The notes under the pieces are model-generated. The model was not told the DNA's origin. It searched no databases and worked only from the letters and a program-made list of their open reading frames with translations. The position numbers and the translations under genes are program-made. DNA of 64,000 nt from Rhodospirillales bacterium (GTDB lineage Bacteria; Pseudomonadota; Alphaproteobacteria; Rhodospirillales; Defluviicoccaceae). This document shows positions 62,720 to 64,000 of this stretch, piece after piece (the first letter of the stretch is position 1; the number at the start of each line of letters is the position of its first letter). The DNA lies in the NCBI GenBank assembly GCA_016712595.1, contig JADJQT010000002.1, positions 1,140,576 through 1,204,575 on the forward strand, read 5' to 3'.

Positions 62720-63675
62720 GCGCCGCCCTGGGCTTCGCCGTCGTGCCGCGCCTTGCCGAGGAAGATCGAAATGATCCGCTCGAGCATCGCCAGTGCCTCC
62801 TCGCGCGGTCGCTGGAAGGTGTTGCGACCGATGATCTGGCCGTTGCCGCCGCCGTCGAGGATGTCCTGGGCGTCCTGGTAGACCTGGTCCGCGCCCTTCA
62901 TCGCGCCGCCGGAGAAGATGACCAGCCGCTTGCTGTTGAACGCCGACTGGACGACATGCCTGACCCGTGCAGCCTGGGTCGAGATGTCGATATTCTCTTT
63001 CTCATAGACCTTCTTGGCTTCGCCTTGCTCGATGTCGGCGGACGGCAGCTTGACCTTGATGATGTGCGCACCCATCAGCGCCGCGATGTGCGCGGCGTAA
63101 CAGCAGATGTCGATGGCAAGCTCCCCTTCCTTGGAGAGTGCGCCGCCGCGCGGATAGGACCAGACGACGACGGCGAGGCCCTTGGCCTTGGCCTCGGCGG
63201 TCAGCTCGCGCAGGTCCTCCAGCATGGTCAACGCGTCGTCCGAGCCGGGATAGATCGTATAGCCAATGGCGGCGCAGCCGAGGCGCACGGCGTCGTCGAC
63301 CGAAGCGGTGATCGCCTGGGCCGGCGCTTCCTTGCTGCGGTAGAGCGTGTTCGAGCTGTTCATCTTGAGGATGAGCGGGATCTGCGTCGCGTACTCGTCG
63401 GCGACCGCCTCGATCATGCCCAGCACCGAGGCATAGGCGTTCAGCCCGGCGTCGATGGCGAGCTGGGCGTGGTAGCTCGGATCGTAGCCGGCGGGATTGG
63501 GGCCGAAGCTGCGCACCGGCCCGTGCTCGAAGCCCTGGTCCACGGGCAGGATGACCAGCTTGCCGGAGCCGCCGAGGCGCCCGGTGCCCAGCATGCGGGC
63601 GAGGTTGACCTTGGTGCCCGGATTGTCGCTGGCGTAGTTATCGAGGATCTTCTTGATGCGTTGTGTGACTTTCAT
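62716..63675 (-). CDS. fbaB: Class I fructose-bisphosphate aldolase, DhnA type
   Basis: The protein has 319 residues and belongs to the archaeal-type/DhnA class I aldolases, which use a Schiff-base Lys and no metal. The Lys lies in G-A-H-I-I-K-V-K-L-P. Also typical are L-P-V-D-Q-G-F-E-H-G-P, Y-P-R-G-G near 175 and I-F-S-G-G-A-M-K near 255. It interconverts fructose-1,6-bisphosphate and triose phosphates. ATG 63675 has GGGAG upstream. The coupling with thiE is probably for economy rather than pathway logic. Confidence 0.93.
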   Translation of the reverse strand: MKVTQRIKKILDNYASDNPGTKVNLARMLGTGRLGGSGKLVILPVDQGFEHGPVRSFGPNPAGYDPSYHAQLAIDAGLNAYASVLGMIEAVADEYATQIPLILKMNSSNTLYRSKEAPAQAITASVDDAVRLGCAAIGYTIYPGSDDALTMLEDLRELTAEAKAKGLAVVVWSYPRGGALSKEGELAIDICCYAAHIAALMGAHIIKVKLPSADIEQGEAKKVYEKENIDISTQAARVRHVVQSAFNSKRLVIFSGGAMKGADQVYQDAQDILDGGGNGQIIGRNTFQRPREEALAMLERIISIFLGKARHDGEAQGGA

Positions 63676-63729
63676 GCGTCGTCTCCCAGCTTCGCACGTG
63701 AACAGTCCCAGACGCGAAAATCGGATACG

Positions 63730-64000
63730 TCAGATACACGAGCCGTGCGCCGTTGGCAACGTGAGGGGCGACGCGGTGCGGCGCAACCAGGCGCAGCAGG
63801 CGGAGAACGCGTCCGGCGCGTCGGCGAGATCGAGGTCGCGGTCATCGCGAACATCGGGCGTGGTTTCGATCGCCGCTCCATGCTGGCGGGCGATATCGGC
63901 GAGGCGATCGAATGCCGGCGCCGTGTGGAGAACACGGATCGCCGGCGCGCCGGCGCGCAAAGCGTTGAGCGCCAGCCCGGGATCGTCCGCGCAGTCGATG
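63730..64000 (-). CDS. C-terminal part of an unidentified protein, cut by the window edge
   Basis: About 89 codons are open to the right edge, ending in TGA-type stop at 63730-63732. The visible part reads A-L-R-A-G-A-P-A-I-R-V-L-H-T, R-L-A-D-I-A-R-Q-H-G-A, then an acidic R-D-D-R-D-L-D-L-A-D-A-P and C-C-A-W-L. It looks like the end of an alpha/beta protein with alternating strands and helices. I do not recognise the family. It is upstream of the aldolase on the same strand, about 55 bp away. Confidence 0.55.
   Translation of the reverse strand, partial: IDCADDPGLALNALRAGAPAIRVLHTAPAFDRLADIARQHGAAIETTPDVRDDRDLDLADAPDAFSACCAWLRRTASPLTLPTAHGSCI

Noticed and set aside
63672..63935. Alternative minus-strand frame at the right edge
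   Set aside because: Its Ser/Arg/Pro-rich composition marks it as a shadow of the more protein-like frame ending at 63730.

Overview
The window is GC-rich chromosomal DNA with tightly packed genes on both strands. Its gene content points to an alphaproteobacterium, most likely of the Rhodospirillales type: late-pathway cobalamin genes with cobN and cobW, FdxA next to CarD, RpoH next to an RluD-type synthase, a long acidic RNase E, and a class I (DhnA-type) aldolase beside thiE. The genus cannot be fixed from the sequence alone. I see no rRNA, tRNA, CRISPR array, insertion sequence or prophage.

Layout. 1-2.6 kb: the tail of a ferritin-like gene, a FliL-like orphan, a DUF218 protein and a tandem universal stress protein. 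2.9-7.4 kb: a complete branched-chain amino acid type ABC importer (ATPase, ATPase, binding protein, permease, permease). 7.5-10.2 kb: an Nramp metal transporter, a MarC protein and a SnoaL-like protein. 10.3-21.6 kb: a cobalamin cluster. On the minus strand it reads cobS, cobC, a cobalamin riboswitch, cobU, cobW, cobN, cobO, a SYLF-domain lipoprotein and cobQ; cobT diverges on the plus strand. 21.6-24.5 kb: a 948-residue secreted-type repeat protein with RTX-like ends, preceded by 16-bp iterons. 25-31 kb: a minus-strand series of Suv3-like helicase, S4 protein, TerB-like protein, FdxA, CarD, a metallophosphatase homologue with its metal ligands replaced, and a molybdenum-carrier-like SLOG protein. 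31-36 kb: esterase, glutathione synthase, then a pseudokinase paired with a small membrane protein. 35.8-40.5 kb: rpoH, rluD-type gene, DUF6476-like gene, JAMM peptidase, a GalT/HIT-like DUF4921 protein and a small lipoprotein. 40.9-49.4 kb: envelope and RNA genes (M48 lipoprotein, PBP1A, AmiC amidase, RNase E with a structured leader). 49.4-56.7 kb: aminotransferase, a broken gamma-glutamyltransferase homologue, an M48/TPR protease, a DsbA-like protein, SDR, SMR and DUF3750 proteins. 56.8-64 kb: DjlA, EamA transporter, AmpD-like amidase, SDR, a caspase-family lipoprotein split by an apparent frameshift, thiE, class I aldolase and a partial unknown gene.

The most unusual items are: the 14-unit repeat protein with iterons upstream; three proteins that keep an enzyme fold but lose catalytic residues (phosphatase-like after carD, kinase-like at 33-35 kb, gamma-glutamyltransferase-like at 50.6-52.3 kb, which also has an in-frame amber codon); a caspase-family gene whose lipoprotein signal lies one frame away across a C5 run; a riboswitch placed 11 nt after an upstream cob gene; and structured leaders in front of rpoH and rne. 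None of these amounts to a proven new system. The repeat protein and the pseudokinase/membrane-protein pair are the best candidates for undescribed biology.
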